A DNA stretch of 64,000 nt, taken from Chitinophaga sp. GbtcB8. GTDB lineage: Bacteria; Bacteroidota; Bacteroidia; Chitinophagales; Chitinophagaceae. The stretch is taken from NCBI RefSeq assembly GCF_019091455.1, contig NZ_JAGXJN010000036.1, forward strand, positions 33,119 through 97,118. The letters are read 5' to 3'. The notes beneath the pieces are model-generated. The model worked only from the letters and a program-made list of their open reading frames with translations. It was not told the DNA's origin and did not search any database. A program made the position numbers and the translations under genes. Shown in pieces: positions 43,353-52,741 of this stretch (position 1 is the stretch's first letter; each line of letters begins with the position of its first letter).

Positions 43353-44303
43353 TCAGATGAGTAATTTAATAGCAGCCGTTATCAACAGGTTTACCAATGA
43401 CAACGGAAATAAGATCTTCCATCCGTATTCCATCAGCTGATCATACCGCGGGCGCGGCATAGACGCCCTTAACAGGATGAACAGCATAATGAACACAAAC
43501 GTTTTTAATACAAACCAGATCACTGGCGGAAGAAAAGCAGGCCCCAGCCAGCCACCAAAATATAATGTTACCACCATGGAGGAGATCAGCGTGATGCCCA
43601 TATACTCCCCTATGAAGATCATGCCGAACTTCATACCGGAATATTCCGAGTGAAAGCCTGCCACCAGCTCACTTTCCGCCTCTGGTATATCAAAGGGCAG
43701 GCGGTGTGTTTCCGCAATGCCCGCAATCAGGAAAATAAAAAAGCCAACACATTGCGGCAGGATGTACCAGCCGTTCTTTTGCGCTGCTACGATCTCACTG
43801 AGGTTAAAGGAGCCACTCAGGATAACCACGCCCATTAAGGACAGCCCCATAAAAACTTCATAGCTGATCATTTGCGAAGCGCCGCGCATGGCGCCCAGCA
43901 AAGCATACTTATTATTGGAGGCCCAGCCGCCCAGCACAATGCTGTACACACCCATGGACGACATGGCCAAAAAGAATAACACCCCTACATTAAAATCCGC
44001 CACCACCACATTGGGCGCAAACGGTATAATAGTAAAGCTCAATAGCACACTGGCCACTACCACTGCCGGTGCAAATACAAACACCACTTTATCTGCAAAA
44101 GGCGGGATCCAGTCCTCCTTAAAGAAAAGCTTGATGGTATCTGCCAGCACAATGAACAGCCCAAAAGGCCCGGCGCGGTTAGGCCCGTACCGGTCCTGCC
44201 ACAGGGCCAGCATCCTGCGTTCCAGCCATATTAAACCGGCTGCTGTGTTTAAGATCACGAACAGTACGCCGCCAATAACTAACCAATAATGACCAGTACT
44301 CAT
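43353..44303 (-). CDS. nuoH: NADH-quinone oxidoreductase subunit H
   Basis: A 316-residue membrane subunit that forms part of the quinone chamber, with about eight helices. LIWLERRMLALWQDRYGPNR is the family's first-loop signature, and IAGIAETHRLPFDIPEAESEL with GFHSEYSGMKFG holds the acidic quinone-site loop. It lies 22 bp after nuoG. Confidence 0.96.
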   Translation of the reverse strand: MSTGHYWLVIGGVLFVILNTAAGLIWLERRMLALWQDRYGPNRAGPFGLFIVLADTIKLFFKEDWIPPFADKVVFVFAPAVVVASVLLSFTIIPFAPNVVVADFNVGVLFFLAMSSMGVYSIVLGGWASNNKYALLGAMRGASQMISYEVFMGLSLMGVVILSGSFNLSEIVAAQKNGWYILPQCVGFFIFLIAGIAETHRLPFDIPEAESELVAGFHSEYSGMKFGMIFIGEYMGITLISSMVVTLYFGGWLGPAFLPPVIWFVLKTFVFIMLFILLRASMPRPRYDQLMEYGWKILFPLSLVNLLITAAIKLLI

Positions 44304-44325
44304 AAAAAATATTTTTGAAGCTCAT

Positions 44326-47019
44326 CTATAATTTCCCCAGCACCGGTACTCCTACCACTTCTATTCCCGGCAAACCTACCGGCAAACCGGCCATGCCTTT
44401 ATGCAGCCTGGCATCGGTTTTTACCGTAAACGTATATGGATGCCCGTTAACCGATAACTGCAGCTGATGCGATTCCACTACCTGGTAACGCTGCGCATCT
44501 TCCGGGTTCAGCAAAATGTAAGGCGCCGGCATACGCTCTGCCACGGCAGGTGTATGTACGCTCAATTCTTCTGATCCGAAAATGTGGTATAAAGGCACCA
44601 GCATTAAATGCCCGGCCAGCGGAACAAAATTGTCCGGTGAATAGGAAAAATAAGGCGCCTGCCCGTTAGCTTTGGGCTCTATCAGCCGCTTGCCGGAATC
44701 CCCGTCGTGCAAAGAGCTGCCTACCTCTGTCTGGTATTTGTTGATGGATTGCACGGAGTTCCAGCCCGGCCACCAGAAGAAGGGTATCATGGAGGATGGC
44801 GGTTCCCCGCGGTAACCTTCCATGGTGAATGACATAGCTGTATCCGCATCTTCCGGCGGTTTGGGCTCGCTCACATTCACATTGGCCAGCATGGCTGTGC
44901 GGCCGCTGTAACGGTGTGGCTCCCGTGGTATCTTTTGCCCGGCTATACGAAAATCTGCCGGCGGGGTTAGCTGATCAATGCCTGCAAAGATGGCGGATGA
45001 CTGTGCCAGCGCCTGCGTTACATCATCCAGGTACACCAGGTTTTTTAAACGTGCATTATTAGTAGCAGCCCCCAGTTGTAATAACCAGCGCCAGCTTTCC
45101 TGCACCACGCCGCTGCCTGCAAATACCTGGAAGAAACGTTGCGCCCGGCCTTCATTATTCACCAGCGTACCGTCTGATTCTGCAAAGGTGCCGGCAGGTA
45201 ATAATACTGTAGCTTTTTCTGCAGTGGCATTGTACAGGTGATCCAGCAATACCACTTCCTTACAATGCTGAAAGAACTGGTCTGCTATGTGCCGGTCTAA
45301 GCGCCGGTACAGGTCATTTTCCAGTATAATAACGGTATCTATGTCTCCATCCAGTACTGCAGTCACTGCAGTCTCCAGGCGATGGCTGCCAAGCATTTCC
45401 AGGCCCAGGCTATTACACTCAGGCGTGGTAAGCACCAGCATAGCGGCTTTGCCTTTTTGCTGTAATGCCCAGCTGATATTGGCGGCTTCCCGCATAGTAC
45501 CTTCACAGCCGCAGCCATAACCGGCAATGATCAAAGGCCGTTCTGCGGCCAGTAATGCATCGGCAATGGCTTGCGCCAGCTGCTGCTCCTCTTCCGAAAG
45601 GTCTTTTACAGCCGCTACCGGAGCGCCCAATAGCTGGCTCACGGCAAAGCCTATACGGGTAATATTATCCGGGGCGGTATGGTAAGTGCGGGTAGCTATT
45701 TCATCCAGCCCGGTAGGTTGTATATGCAGTATATAAAAAGGTCCGTGTTTGTCCTGCATGGCTTCACGCACCGCGGCATCCTGCCAGGCCGGCACATGCG
45801 TGGTGTTCATAGCATCCTGTAACGGTTGCTTGCGCACCGCCTGCCGTACAGATAATGCCATCATAGGCGCTGTGTTCAACAGGTCCTCACCCAGTATCAG
45901 CACCGCATCTGCGGTAGCTGCCTCCTGCATGGAGGGCGTGCGCACAGGCCCGTTCTTTAATATTTTTAGCGCCAGCGTAGCCAGGTCATGTTCTGCATCT
46001 GACATGCCCAGGTAAAAATTATCATCCCCTACCAGCTGCTGTAATACAAAGTTGGATTCCAGCGAAGCGCGCGGGGAGCCAATGCCAATAGTGCGCCCGG
46101 GGGGAAGCTTGTCCTGTAAATATTGCAATGCAGCACCGGGATCAATAGCGTGATCCATAAGACCGCGGATGGCCACCTCCCGTATGCGGCGCTCACTGTT
46201 CACAAACTCATAACCATAACGCCCGCGGTCGCAAAGGAAATAACCATTCACAGCGCCGTTATACCGGCTGCTGATCTGCCGTAAGGAACCATAACGCTCA
46301 CCGGCAATAATATTACAGCCCAGGCCACAGCCCTGGCAAATGGATGGCGCATAGGTCATATCCCATTTGCGGGTATAATGCTGTTTGAGTGTTTTGTCTG
46401 TAAACACGCCTGTAGGGCATACCTCCGCCAGGTTGCCGCTAAACTCACTTTCCAATGTGCCCTCTTTATAACGGCCAAAGTATACATGGTTATGCGCAGC
46501 AAAAACATCCAGGTCCTTGCCGCCTGCAAAATCTTTATAAAAACGCACGCAGCGATAACACTGGATGCAGCGGTTCATTTCATGGTTCAGGAAAGGGCCC
46601 AGGTATTGATTTTTATAGGTGCGTTTGGAAAAATGATAATTGCGGTAGCTATGCCCGGTCATTACCGTCATATCCTGCAAATGACAGGAGCCGCCTTCAT
46701 CACACACTGCGCAGTCATGCGGGTGGTTGGTCATCAGCCAGCCTATTACCTGCTCCCTGAAAGCTGCTGCTTCCTTATCGCTTACGGATATACGCAGCTG
46801 ATCTTTTACCGGCTCCATGCAGGACATGATCAGCTTTCCTTTGGTATCTTTTTCATCCTTAAATGATTTTACTGCGCATTGCCGGCAGGCGCCTACAGAG
46901 CCCAAGGCCGGGTGCCAGCAAAAATAAGGCAGGTCCAGGCCCAGCGACAGGCAGGTTTCCAGCAGGTTCTTGCCTTCCTTTACTTCGTATGACTTGCCGT
47001 CAATGTGTATGATTGCCAT
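44326..47019 (-). CDS. nuoG: NADH-quinone oxidoreductase subunit G
   Basis: An 897-residue electron-transfer subunit. Clusters in order: [2Fe-2S] (CWHPALGSVGACRQC), the His-ligated N5 region (HPHDCAVCDEGGSCHLQDM), [4Fe-4S] N4 (CIQCYRCVRF with CPTG) and a further CQGCGLGCNI (N7-like) at the start of a molybdopterin-oxidoreductase-like domain, which continues to the C-terminus without a Mo site. I chose ATG 47019 (MAIIHIDGKSYEV), which overlaps the nuoF end by 20 bp; the frame to 47061 adds 14 residues only because it is open within nuoF. Confidence 0.95.
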   Translation of the reverse strand: MAIIHIDGKSYEVKEGKNLLETCLSLGLDLPYFCWHPALGSVGACRQCAVKSFKDEKDTKGKLIMSCMEPVKDQLRISVSDKEAAAFREQVIGWLMTNHPHDCAVCDEGGSCHLQDMTVMTGHSYRNYHFSKRTYKNQYLGPFLNHEMNRCIQCYRCVRFYKDFAGGKDLDVFAAHNHVYFGRYKEGTLESEFSGNLAEVCPTGVFTDKTLKQHYTRKWDMTYAPSICQGCGLGCNIIAGERYGSLRQISSRYNGAVNGYFLCDRGRYGYEFVNSERRIREVAIRGLMDHAIDPGAALQYLQDKLPPGRTIGIGSPRASLESNFVLQQLVGDDNFYLGMSDAEHDLATLALKILKNGPVRTPSMQEAATADAVLILGEDLLNTAPMMALSVRQAVRKQPLQDAMNTTHVPAWQDAAVREAMQDKHGPFYILHIQPTGLDEIATRTYHTAPDNITRIGFAVSQLLGAPVAAVKDLSEEEQQLAQAIADALLAAERPLIIAGYGCGCEGTMREAANISWALQQKGKAAMLVLTTPECNSLGLEMLGSHRLETAVTAVLDGDIDTVIILENDLYRRLDRHIADQFFQHCKEVVLLDHLYNATAEKATVLLPAGTFAESDGTLVNNEGRAQRFFQVFAGSGVVQESWRWLLQLGAATNNARLKNLVYLDDVTQALAQSSAIFAGIDQLTPPADFRIAGQKIPREPHRYSGRTAMLANVNVSEPKPPEDADTAMSFTMEGYRGEPPSSMIPFFWWPGWNSVQSINKYQTEVGSSLHDGDSGKRLIEPKANGQAPYFSYSPDNFVPLAGHLMLVPLYHIFGSEELSVHTPAVAERMPAPYILLNPEDAQRYQVVESHQLQLSVNGHPYTFTVKTDARLHKGMAGLPVGLPGIEVVGVPVLGKL

Positions 47020-48277
47020 AGGGACATTTTTTTTCGTGTACATGCTGTTCAAAATCTTCACGGAAATATTTCAGCGCGCTTTGCAATGGTTCCATGGCGC
47101 CGGGTGCCAGCGCGCAAAAAGTATTACCCGGTCCCAGCAAATGTGTATGCATTTCCAGCTGTACCAGGTCTTCTTCCGTGCCATGCCCCTGTTCCAGGGC
47201 ATATAATATTTTTTCTGTCCAGGGTAAACCCTCCCGGCAGGGCGTACAAAACCCGCAGGATTCCTGTGCAAAGAAATGCTCCAGGTTATGTACAAAACCC
47301 ACCGGACAGGTTTGGTCGTCCAGCACCACCATAGTACCTGTTCCCAGGCGGCTGCCCGCTGCAGCTACAGCGGTAAAATCCATGGGAGTATCCAGGTGGT
47401 CAGCTGTTAAAAAGTCCGTGGATGCACCGCCGGGCAAAGCCCCGCGGAAACGGTAACCGTTTTGCATACCGCCGGCATAATCTTCTAATAGTTCGCGCAT
47501 AGTTACGCCCATGGGTAATTCCCAGGCGCCGGGTTTGTTTACCCGTCCGCTCACACCATATATTTTCGTACCCCCGTCGCCGGTACGGCTCAGGGACTGG
47601 AACCAGGCTGCTCCTTTATTAACTATATGTGGAATGAAACAAAGCGTTTCTACATTGTTTACAATAGTAGGATGGCCAAACAAACCGCTGATCTGCGGAA
47701 AAGGCGGTTTGGCGCGGGGTACGGCGCGCTTGCCTTCCAGTGAGTTCAGCAGCGCGGTTTCCTCCCCGCACATATAGCGGCCCACACCGGTGTGCAGGTG
47801 CATTTCCAGGGAAAAATCCTTTCCCAGGATATTGTTGCCTAAATAACCGGCAGCATACGCTTCACTCAGCGCCTTGCGGATCACCTGCGCTGCTTCCTTA
47901 TAAGCCCAGCGCAGAAATATAAAAGAGGTAGTGGCCTGTATAGCATAGGCCGTGAGGATCATGCCTTCTATTAACTGGTGCGGATTACCTTCCAGCAGCC
48001 AGCGGTCTTTGAAAGTACCGGGTTCCATTTCATCGGCATTTGCCACCAGGTATTTGGGACCTTTTACATTCATAGGTACAAAGCTCCACTTCATGCCTGT
48101 GCTGAAACCCGCGCCTCCCCTGCCCCGCAGGTTAGATTCTTTTATGAGCGCAGTCACCTCCTGCGGCGCCATTTGCTGTAATGCTTTGCGTAATGCCTGG
48201 TAGCCCCCCAGAGCTTCATAAGCCCTGAGGTCCAACGACAAGCCGGGTTGAATATCCGATGTAAGCGGAGCCTCCAT
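47000..48277 (-). CDS. nuoF: NADH-quinone oxidoreductase subunit F
   Basis: A 425-residue NADH-binding, FMN-containing subunit. The nucleotide site appears as LRGRGGAGFSTGMKWSFVP, followed by YLVANADEMEPGTFKDR and GRYMCGEETALLNSLEGK; the N3 [4Fe-4S] cluster is in ESCGFCTPCREG. It overlaps nuoG by 20 bp and lies 81 bp after nuoE. Confidence 0.96.
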   Translation of the reverse strand: MEAPLTSDIQPGLSLDLRAYEALGGYQALRKALQQMAPQEVTALIKESNLRGRGGAGFSTGMKWSFVPMNVKGPKYLVANADEMEPGTFKDRWLLEGNPHQLIEGMILTAYAIQATTSFIFLRWAYKEAAQVIRKALSEAYAAGYLGNNILGKDFSLEMHLHTGVGRYMCGEETALLNSLEGKRAVPRAKPPFPQISGLFGHPTIVNNVETLCFIPHIVNKGAAWFQSLSRTGDGGTKIYGVSGRVNKPGAWELPMGVTMRELLEDYAGGMQNGYRFRGALPGGASTDFLTADHLDTPMDFTAVAAAGSRLGTGTMVVLDDQTCPVGFVHNLEHFFAQESCGFCTPCREGLPWTEKILYALEQGHGTEEDLVQLEMHTHLLGPGNTFCALAPGAMEPLQSALKYFREDFEQHVHEKKCPYGNHTH

Positions 48278-48285
48278 ATTAGTTT

Positions 48286-48324
48286 GCAGTTTATAGTGGG
48301 AGCAGCTGGCAGTTTACAGTGAGC
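48286..48324. repeat. GCAGTTTATAGTG word repeat between nuoE and nuoF
   Basis: GCAGTTTATAGTGGGAGC (48286-48303) is followed by GCAGTTTACAGTGAGC (48309-48324), a degenerate direct repeat 23 bp apart. Similar words (GGCAGTGGGTAGTGG) occur just before the MFS gene at about 6051. Confidence 0.55.
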
Positions 48325-48358
48325 TGTTGCAAAAACCGCCCACAGTACCTGCAACTAT

Positions 48359-48823
48359 TCATTCATATTTATCCAGTATCTCACCGATGTTCTTTTCATT
48401 CAGATCCCGGTAAAGATCTTCGTCTATCATTAAAGCCGGCGCATGATCACAGGTACCCAGGCAGGCATTGGGCAGCAGGGTAAAACGCCCGTCCGGTGTG
48501 GTTTGCCCGTATTTGATCTGCAGCAGCTCCATCAGCGTTTTGCGGATGTTCTCATAACCCATTACCCAGCAGCTGATGCTGTCACATACCAGGATCACAT
48601 GGCGGCCAACCGGTTGCCGGAAAATGAGGTTGTAAAAGGTAGCCACGCTATCCACTTCATCCGGGCTCATACCTAACAGCGCTGCAATATCTTCCACGTT
48701 CTCATCAGATACCCAGCGGCGCTGCTGCTGCACTATCTTCAACGCTTCTATTACTGCCGCTTTTTTTACAGGTACCTGCTGCAGCTCATGCTCTATTTTT
48801 GATATTTCTGTTTGTGTTAACAT
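48359..48823 (-). CDS. nuoE: NADH-quinone oxidoreductase subunit E
   Basis: A 154-residue thioredoxin-fold subunit with cluster N1a. The four ligands are Cys80 and Cys85 (CDSISC) and Cys121 and Cys125 (CLGTC). The helical N-terminal part contains RRWVSDENVEDIAALLGMSP, usual for the family. It lies 9 bp after nuoCD. Confidence 0.95.
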   Translation of the reverse strand: MLTQTEISKIEHELQQVPVKKAAVIEALKIVQQQRRWVSDENVEDIAALLGMSPDEVDSVATFYNLIFRQPVGRHVILVCDSISCWVMGYENIRKTLMELLQIKYGQTTPDGRFTLLPNACLGTCDHAPALMIDEDLYRDLNEKNIGEILDKYE

Positions 48824-48832
48824 AGTATCGGT

Positions 48833-50575
48833 TTATCTGTCAATATCCGCCAGCACATAATCCATCCCACCCAGTATAGACAGCAGGTCTGCCACTGTAT
48901 AACTGCGGCTGATGTAAGGGACCATTTGCATATGCGGGAAAGAGGGAGTGCGTACTCTTACGCGGTAAGGCGATGTATTACCATCGCTGGTAAGATAATA
49001 GCCGTTCCAGCCTTTGGTAGCTTCTATACAGCTCATGGCCTCACCTGCCGGTATTACCGGGCCCCAGCTAACATTGAGGAAGTGGTGGATCAGCGTTTCA
49101 ATATCGTGCATGGTGTACTGCTTCACCGGCGGCGTGGCCAGCGGGTGGTGCGACTTAAAATCCCCTGCCGGCATATGTTCCAGGCATTGCTCAATAATGC
49201 GCAGGCTTTGCCGCATTTCGTCTACCCGTACCCGTGCCCGGTCATAACAATCGCCGTTGTTGGCAACCGGTACTTCAAAAGCAAAGTTCTCATACCCGCT
49301 GTAAGGCCGCATTTTACGCATATCCCATTCCAGGCCGCAGGCGCGCAAACCAGGGCCGGTAACGCCCCATTCAATGGCTTCTTCCAGCGTGTAAATGCCA
49401 ATACCTACCGTACGTGCTTTAAACAAAGCATTCTGCATTACCATCTTATCATACTCGCGCAGCTTGGGCGGGAAATAGCGGACAAACTCGCGCACCAGCT
49501 TATCCCAGCCATTAGGCAGGTCCTGCGCTACGCCGCCTATACGAAACCAGTTGGGATGCATACGGCCGCCGCAAATAGCTTCTATAATCTCAAATACGCG
49601 TTCCCGGTCGGTGAACATATAGAACACCGGCGACAGCTGCCCTACATCCTGTGCAAAAGTGCCATACCATACCAGGTGGCTGGCTATGCGGAAGAACTCA
49701 CACAGCATAACGCGTATCACCTGCGCGCGCAGCGGCACTTCAATACCAGCCAGCTTTTCAACAGAAAGCAAATAGGCCAGGTTGTTCATTACCCCGCCTA
49801 AATAGTCAATACGGTCGGTATAGGGAATATAGGTATGCCATGACTGGCGCACGCCCATTTTCTCCGCACCCCGGTGGTGGAAGCCAATGTCGGGCACCGC
49901 ATCTACAATGTCTTCTCCTTTTAGCTGCAGGATGATGCGCAGCACGCCATGTGTACCAGGGTGCTGGGGGCCTATATTCAGGAACATAAAATCCGAATCT
50001 TCACTCTCCAGTTTCAGGCCCCATTCTTCCGGGCGGAACTGCAGGGCCTCCTGCTCCCTGTCTACCTTTTCATCAAATAATTTAAATGGTCCCATTTCTG
50101 TGGCGCGCGCGGGATGTTCTTTGCGCAATGGGTGACCTTCCCAGGTGCTGGGCATTAAGATACGTTTCAGTAAAGGATGGCCGTCAAAGCGGATGCCGAA
50201 CATGTCAAACACTTCGCGCTCGTACCAGTTGGCGGCAGGCCATATATGGGTGATGCTGGGCATGGAGGGATACTCGCCCCGCAGCCCTACTTTTAAACGC
50301 AGGAAAGCATTACTCCCGAAGGAGAAGAGGTGGTAAACAACGGTAAAGTCAAAAGGTATATGTCCGTTCTGCGGTCTTTTATACGCACGCTCATCAATGG
50401 CCGTAAGGTCATAGAGCATGCGGTAAGGTTGTGTAAGATCGGATTTCAGGTATTGCAGCACGGTCACCAGCTTTTCCTGCGGCACCCAGAAGGTGGGCAT
50501 TGCATCGCGGGTTACCTGTTCTTTACAGGTTTGTTCTCCAAAGCGGGCATCCAGTGCTGATTTAATATCGTTCAT
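48833..50575 (-). CDS. nuoCD: NADH-quinone oxidoreductase subunit C/D fusion
   Basis: One 580-residue protein combining NuoC (about 1-170; AANWYEREVFDMFGIRFDGHPLLKRIL is its core) and NuoD (about 190-580; FLNIGPQHPGTHGVLRIIL, ERVFEIIEAICGGRMHPNWFRIGG, and the C-terminal YVLADIDR). The two parts are joined by a short linker (EVDREQEALQFRPEEW region). The same fusion is known from E. coli and many others. I chose ATG 50575 (MNDIKSALDARFG); the frame to 50647 translates spacer sequence. Confidence 0.95.
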   Translation of the reverse strand: MNDIKSALDARFGEQTCKEQVTRDAMPTFWVPQEKLVTVLQYLKSDLTQPYRMLYDLTAIDERAYKRPQNGHIPFDFTVVYHLFSFGSNAFLRLKVGLRGEYPSMPSITHIWPAANWYEREVFDMFGIRFDGHPLLKRILMPSTWEGHPLRKEHPARATEMGPFKLFDEKVDREQEALQFRPEEWGLKLESEDSDFMFLNIGPQHPGTHGVLRIILQLKGEDIVDAVPDIGFHHRGAEKMGVRQSWHTYIPYTDRIDYLGGVMNNLAYLLSVEKLAGIEVPLRAQVIRVMLCEFFRIASHLVWYGTFAQDVGQLSPVFYMFTDRERVFEIIEAICGGRMHPNWFRIGGVAQDLPNGWDKLVREFVRYFPPKLREYDKMVMQNALFKARTVGIGIYTLEEAIEWGVTGPGLRACGLEWDMRKMRPYSGYENFAFEVPVANNGDCYDRARVRVDEMRQSLRIIEQCLEHMPAGDFKSHHPLATPPVKQYTMHDIETLIHHFLNVSWGPVIPAGEAMSCIEATKGWNGYYLTSDGNTSPYRVRVRTPSFPHMQMVPYISRSYTVADLLSILGGMDYVLADIDR

Positions 50576-50630
50576 ATTGTTTCGTTGCAGTTTTTCAGAT
50601 TGTTTTACAGACCACTGCCCCATTTCATTC

Positions 50631-50755
50631 CATCTCACGCAAAACACTTTTACTCGTTATAGGCCATGGACTACTACCACCATTCCTTTTCATCTCACGA
50701 AAGACACGTCCATTCGTTATAGGCCGTGGACCATGGACCATCGACCATGGATGGC
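50631..50755. repeat. 60-bp degenerate direct repeat between nuoB and nuoCD
   Basis: Two 41-bp copies (50631-50671 and 50691-50731), each beginning CATCTCACG and ending CGTTATAGGCC(A/G)TGGAC, lie 60 bp apart. After the second copy come CCATGGACCATCGACCATGG words that are partly self-complementary. This takes up most of the 195-bp gap. Confidence 0.75.
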
Positions 50756-50770
50756 CGGCCTCCGGCCCAC

Positions 50771-51409
50771 TCATATCTCATCCGGTGTTTTGAACTGCGT
50801 CATTTGCTGCCGCTTATCATGTAATACTTCCCGCATTGAGATCTTATCCGGTTTTATCACGCCCTGGTCGCCGATCATCCAGCTAAGCGGGCGTTTTTCC
50901 TTACCCACGGATTGCTGCAGCATTACCAGCCCTTGCATAAAAGCATCGGGCCGCGGCGGACAACCAGGTACATATACATCTTCGGGTAAAAATTTATCTA
51001 CGTCCTGCACTACGCTATAGATATCATACATCCCACCGGAGTTGGCGCAGGAGCCCCTGGAGATCGCCCAGCGCGGCTCCATCATCTGCTCATACAGGCG
51101 TTTAATAATAGGCGCCATTTTAATGAATACCGTACCGGCAATGATCATCACATCTGCCTCACGGGGCGTGCCGCGTATCACTTCCGCGCCAAAACGCGCC
51201 ACATCATATTTGGGCGTCATGGCAGTGGCCATTTCCACAAAACAGCAGGACAATCCAAAGTGAAAAGGCCACAGGGAATTTTTGCGGCCCCAGGCCAGCA
51301 AACGGTCTACAGAGCTTAACAACATGCTTTGCTGCATGGCCTGCTCCAGGGAAGTATTACCAGATACTTTACCTGTTTGATCCTGTGCGTTACTTAACCA
51401 CCAATCCAT
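50771..51409 (-). CDS. nuoB: NADH-quinone oxidoreductase subunit B
   Basis: A 212-residue subunit with cluster N2, the electron donor to quinone. The tandem cysteines are in HFGLSCCFVEMATAM (Cys55, Cys56); the other two ligands are in GSCANSGGMYD and YVPGCPPRPDA. The C-terminus beyond residue 170 is longer than in many homologues. It is separated from nuoA by a 624-bp repeat array. Confidence 0.95.
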   Translation of the reverse strand: MDWWLSNAQDQTGKVSGNTSLEQAMQQSMLLSSVDRLLAWGRKNSLWPFHFGLSCCFVEMATAMTPKYDVARFGAEVIRGTPREADVMIIAGTVFIKMAPIIKRLYEQMMEPRWAISRGSCANSGGMYDIYSVVQDVDKFLPEDVYVPGCPPRPDAFMQGLVMLQQSVGKEKRPLSWMIGDQGVIKPDKISMREVLHDKRQQMTQFKTPDEI

Positions 51410-52033
51410 GAGGAAGAATTATTAATTAGGAAATGCAAAGCATTCATGAATGCCATTGAAAATAATTATGATTATGAATAATTATTAATTGCGCATTGGG
51501 TAATAGTTCGCCTGCATGCATTTCAGATTATGCATGCTTAGGCGGAAGAAGTATGTAATTACGAAATAACAACGAAGAACAACAGACAGTAACCGCTTAC
51601 GGTTTCCTTCATTCGTAATTAATCCTTTGCAATAATTTGAATAAAAAAAAGAAGAAGCATGTAATTACGAACAGCAGCAACATTCTTACAAACGAAGTAA
51701 CCACATACGGTCTTCTTCATTCATAATTCATAATTGACAATTCGTAATTGGATCCGTGTGTCTGCGAATCATCAATACGTTATTACAATGCAGTAACCCC
51801 ATACGGTCTGCGCATTCGCAATCTGTAATTGACAATTCGTAATTGAATCCGTGTGTCTGCGAACCGCCAAAACATTTATTACAAACGTAATTGACAATTC
51901 GTAATTGATTCCAATCCAGTCTGGCTGTAAAGAGGAGTAGAAGGCCAGTCTTTTTATTAGATCCGTGGAATAAATAAATACATCCTTTTTTTCAGATAGT
52001 CCTATATACTTTAATGTATTTTTTTCCGTAGTG
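51410..52033. repeat. Degenerate repeat array between nuoA and nuoB
   Basis: No gene here. Word repeats fill most of it. A 38-bp unit (starting TAATTGACAATTCGTAATTG, ending GTGTGTCTGCGAA) occurs at 51731-51768 and 51826-51863 with one mismatch, and its first 21 bases again at 51888. A second motif, CAGTAACCnCnTACGGT, occurs three times (about 51588, 51696, 51791), each followed by a TCATTCGTAATT-like stretch. The opening 80 bp are AATTATTAATT words. The last 120 bp, next to nuoA, are unique. Confidence 0.85.
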
Positions 52034-52510
52034 TTAATGGGCCGGTTGCGGTGGCGGCAGCTGCATGTTTCCACCGTTAGCTGCTTTACTGCTGCTGCGC
52101 ATTTTTTTATAGGCCCGCAATATCTTCTTTCCATCCGGTCCGAAATCCAGTGCGCCGTTGCGCCATTCATAGATCAATACCACTAATAAAATAAAGATAA
52201 ATATACTTACGCCAATGTAACCAGCCCAGCCCAGTTCATCAAATGCAATGACCCATGAGATAATGAAAACAGTTTCAATATCAAAGATCACGAACAACAT
52301 GGCAATAAGGTAAAATTGAGAAGGGAAGCGCAAACGTGCAGAGCCCGTGGAAAGGATGCCGGATTCATAGGCTTCACCAGTGGCACGGTCTTTATGATGC
52401 TGTCCCAGGATATATGAGAGTCCCAGGATGGCACCAACCAGTACCAGTACAATGGCCCCGAAAACTATAAAGGGCCAAACAGGAGCTGTTTCAATAACTG
52501 ATTCTTTCAA
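52034..52510 (-). CDS. nuoA: NADH-quinone oxidoreductase subunit A
   Basis: A 158-residue membrane subunit with three helices (FIVFGAIVLVLVGAILGLSY, YLIAMLFVIFDIETVFIISW, YIGVSIFIFILLVVLIYEW). The middle one holds the conserved FDIE motif of the family. The polar tail after residue 130 is longer than usual. The start is TTG at 52510. It is the first gene of the nuo operon. Confidence 0.93.
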   Translation of the reverse strand: MKESVIETAPVWPFIVFGAIVLVLVGAILGLSYILGQHHKDRATGEAYESGILSTGSARLRFPSQFYLIAMLFVIFDIETVFIISWVIAFDELGWAGYIGVSIFIFILLVVLIYEWRNGALDFGPDGKKILRAYKKMRSSSKAANGGNMQLPPPQPAH

Positions 52511-52667
52511 GATACATCGCCCTCCAAGCGAACAAGAACTTTAAAAGTCAGTCTGTTAATCTGTCAAATAAACTACATGCTACGTATCTACTACTGTCTT
52601 ACGGTAATGAATATGTGATATGAATGTACAAAAAATAATACAAACCACCATTTCAATTTAGATTTTA

Positions 52668-52729
52668 GATTTACGATTTTAGATTTGATCAAAGCGAAGC
52701 AGCTGATGTAAAATCTAAAATCGTAAATC
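52668..52729. repeat. Perfect 19-bp inverted repeat upstream of nuoA
   Basis: GATTTACGATTTTAGATTT (52668-52686) is matched by its exact reverse complement at 52711-52729, with a 24-base loop containing TCAAAGCGAAGCAGCTGATG. Flanking words (AATTTAGATTTTA) extend it on the left. The same core is found at 1577-1592, 51 kb away. It lies between the CBS-domain gene and nuoA, both minus strand. Confidence 0.85.
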
Positions 52730-52741
52730 CAACATTGCAAA

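Noticed and set aside
48926..49801. 291-codon frame antisense to nuoCD
   Set aside because: Opposite a conserved gene, no family likeness, no promoter.
51410..52033. Possible CRISPR array
   Set aside because: Repeat units differ from one another, spacing is irregular (95 and 62 bp), the 'spacers' are themselves repeats, and no cas genes are present.
51772..52170. 132-codon minus-strand frame across the nuoA end
   Set aside because: Half of it is translated repeat sequence (SITNCQLQIAN type peptides) and the rest is out of frame within nuoA.
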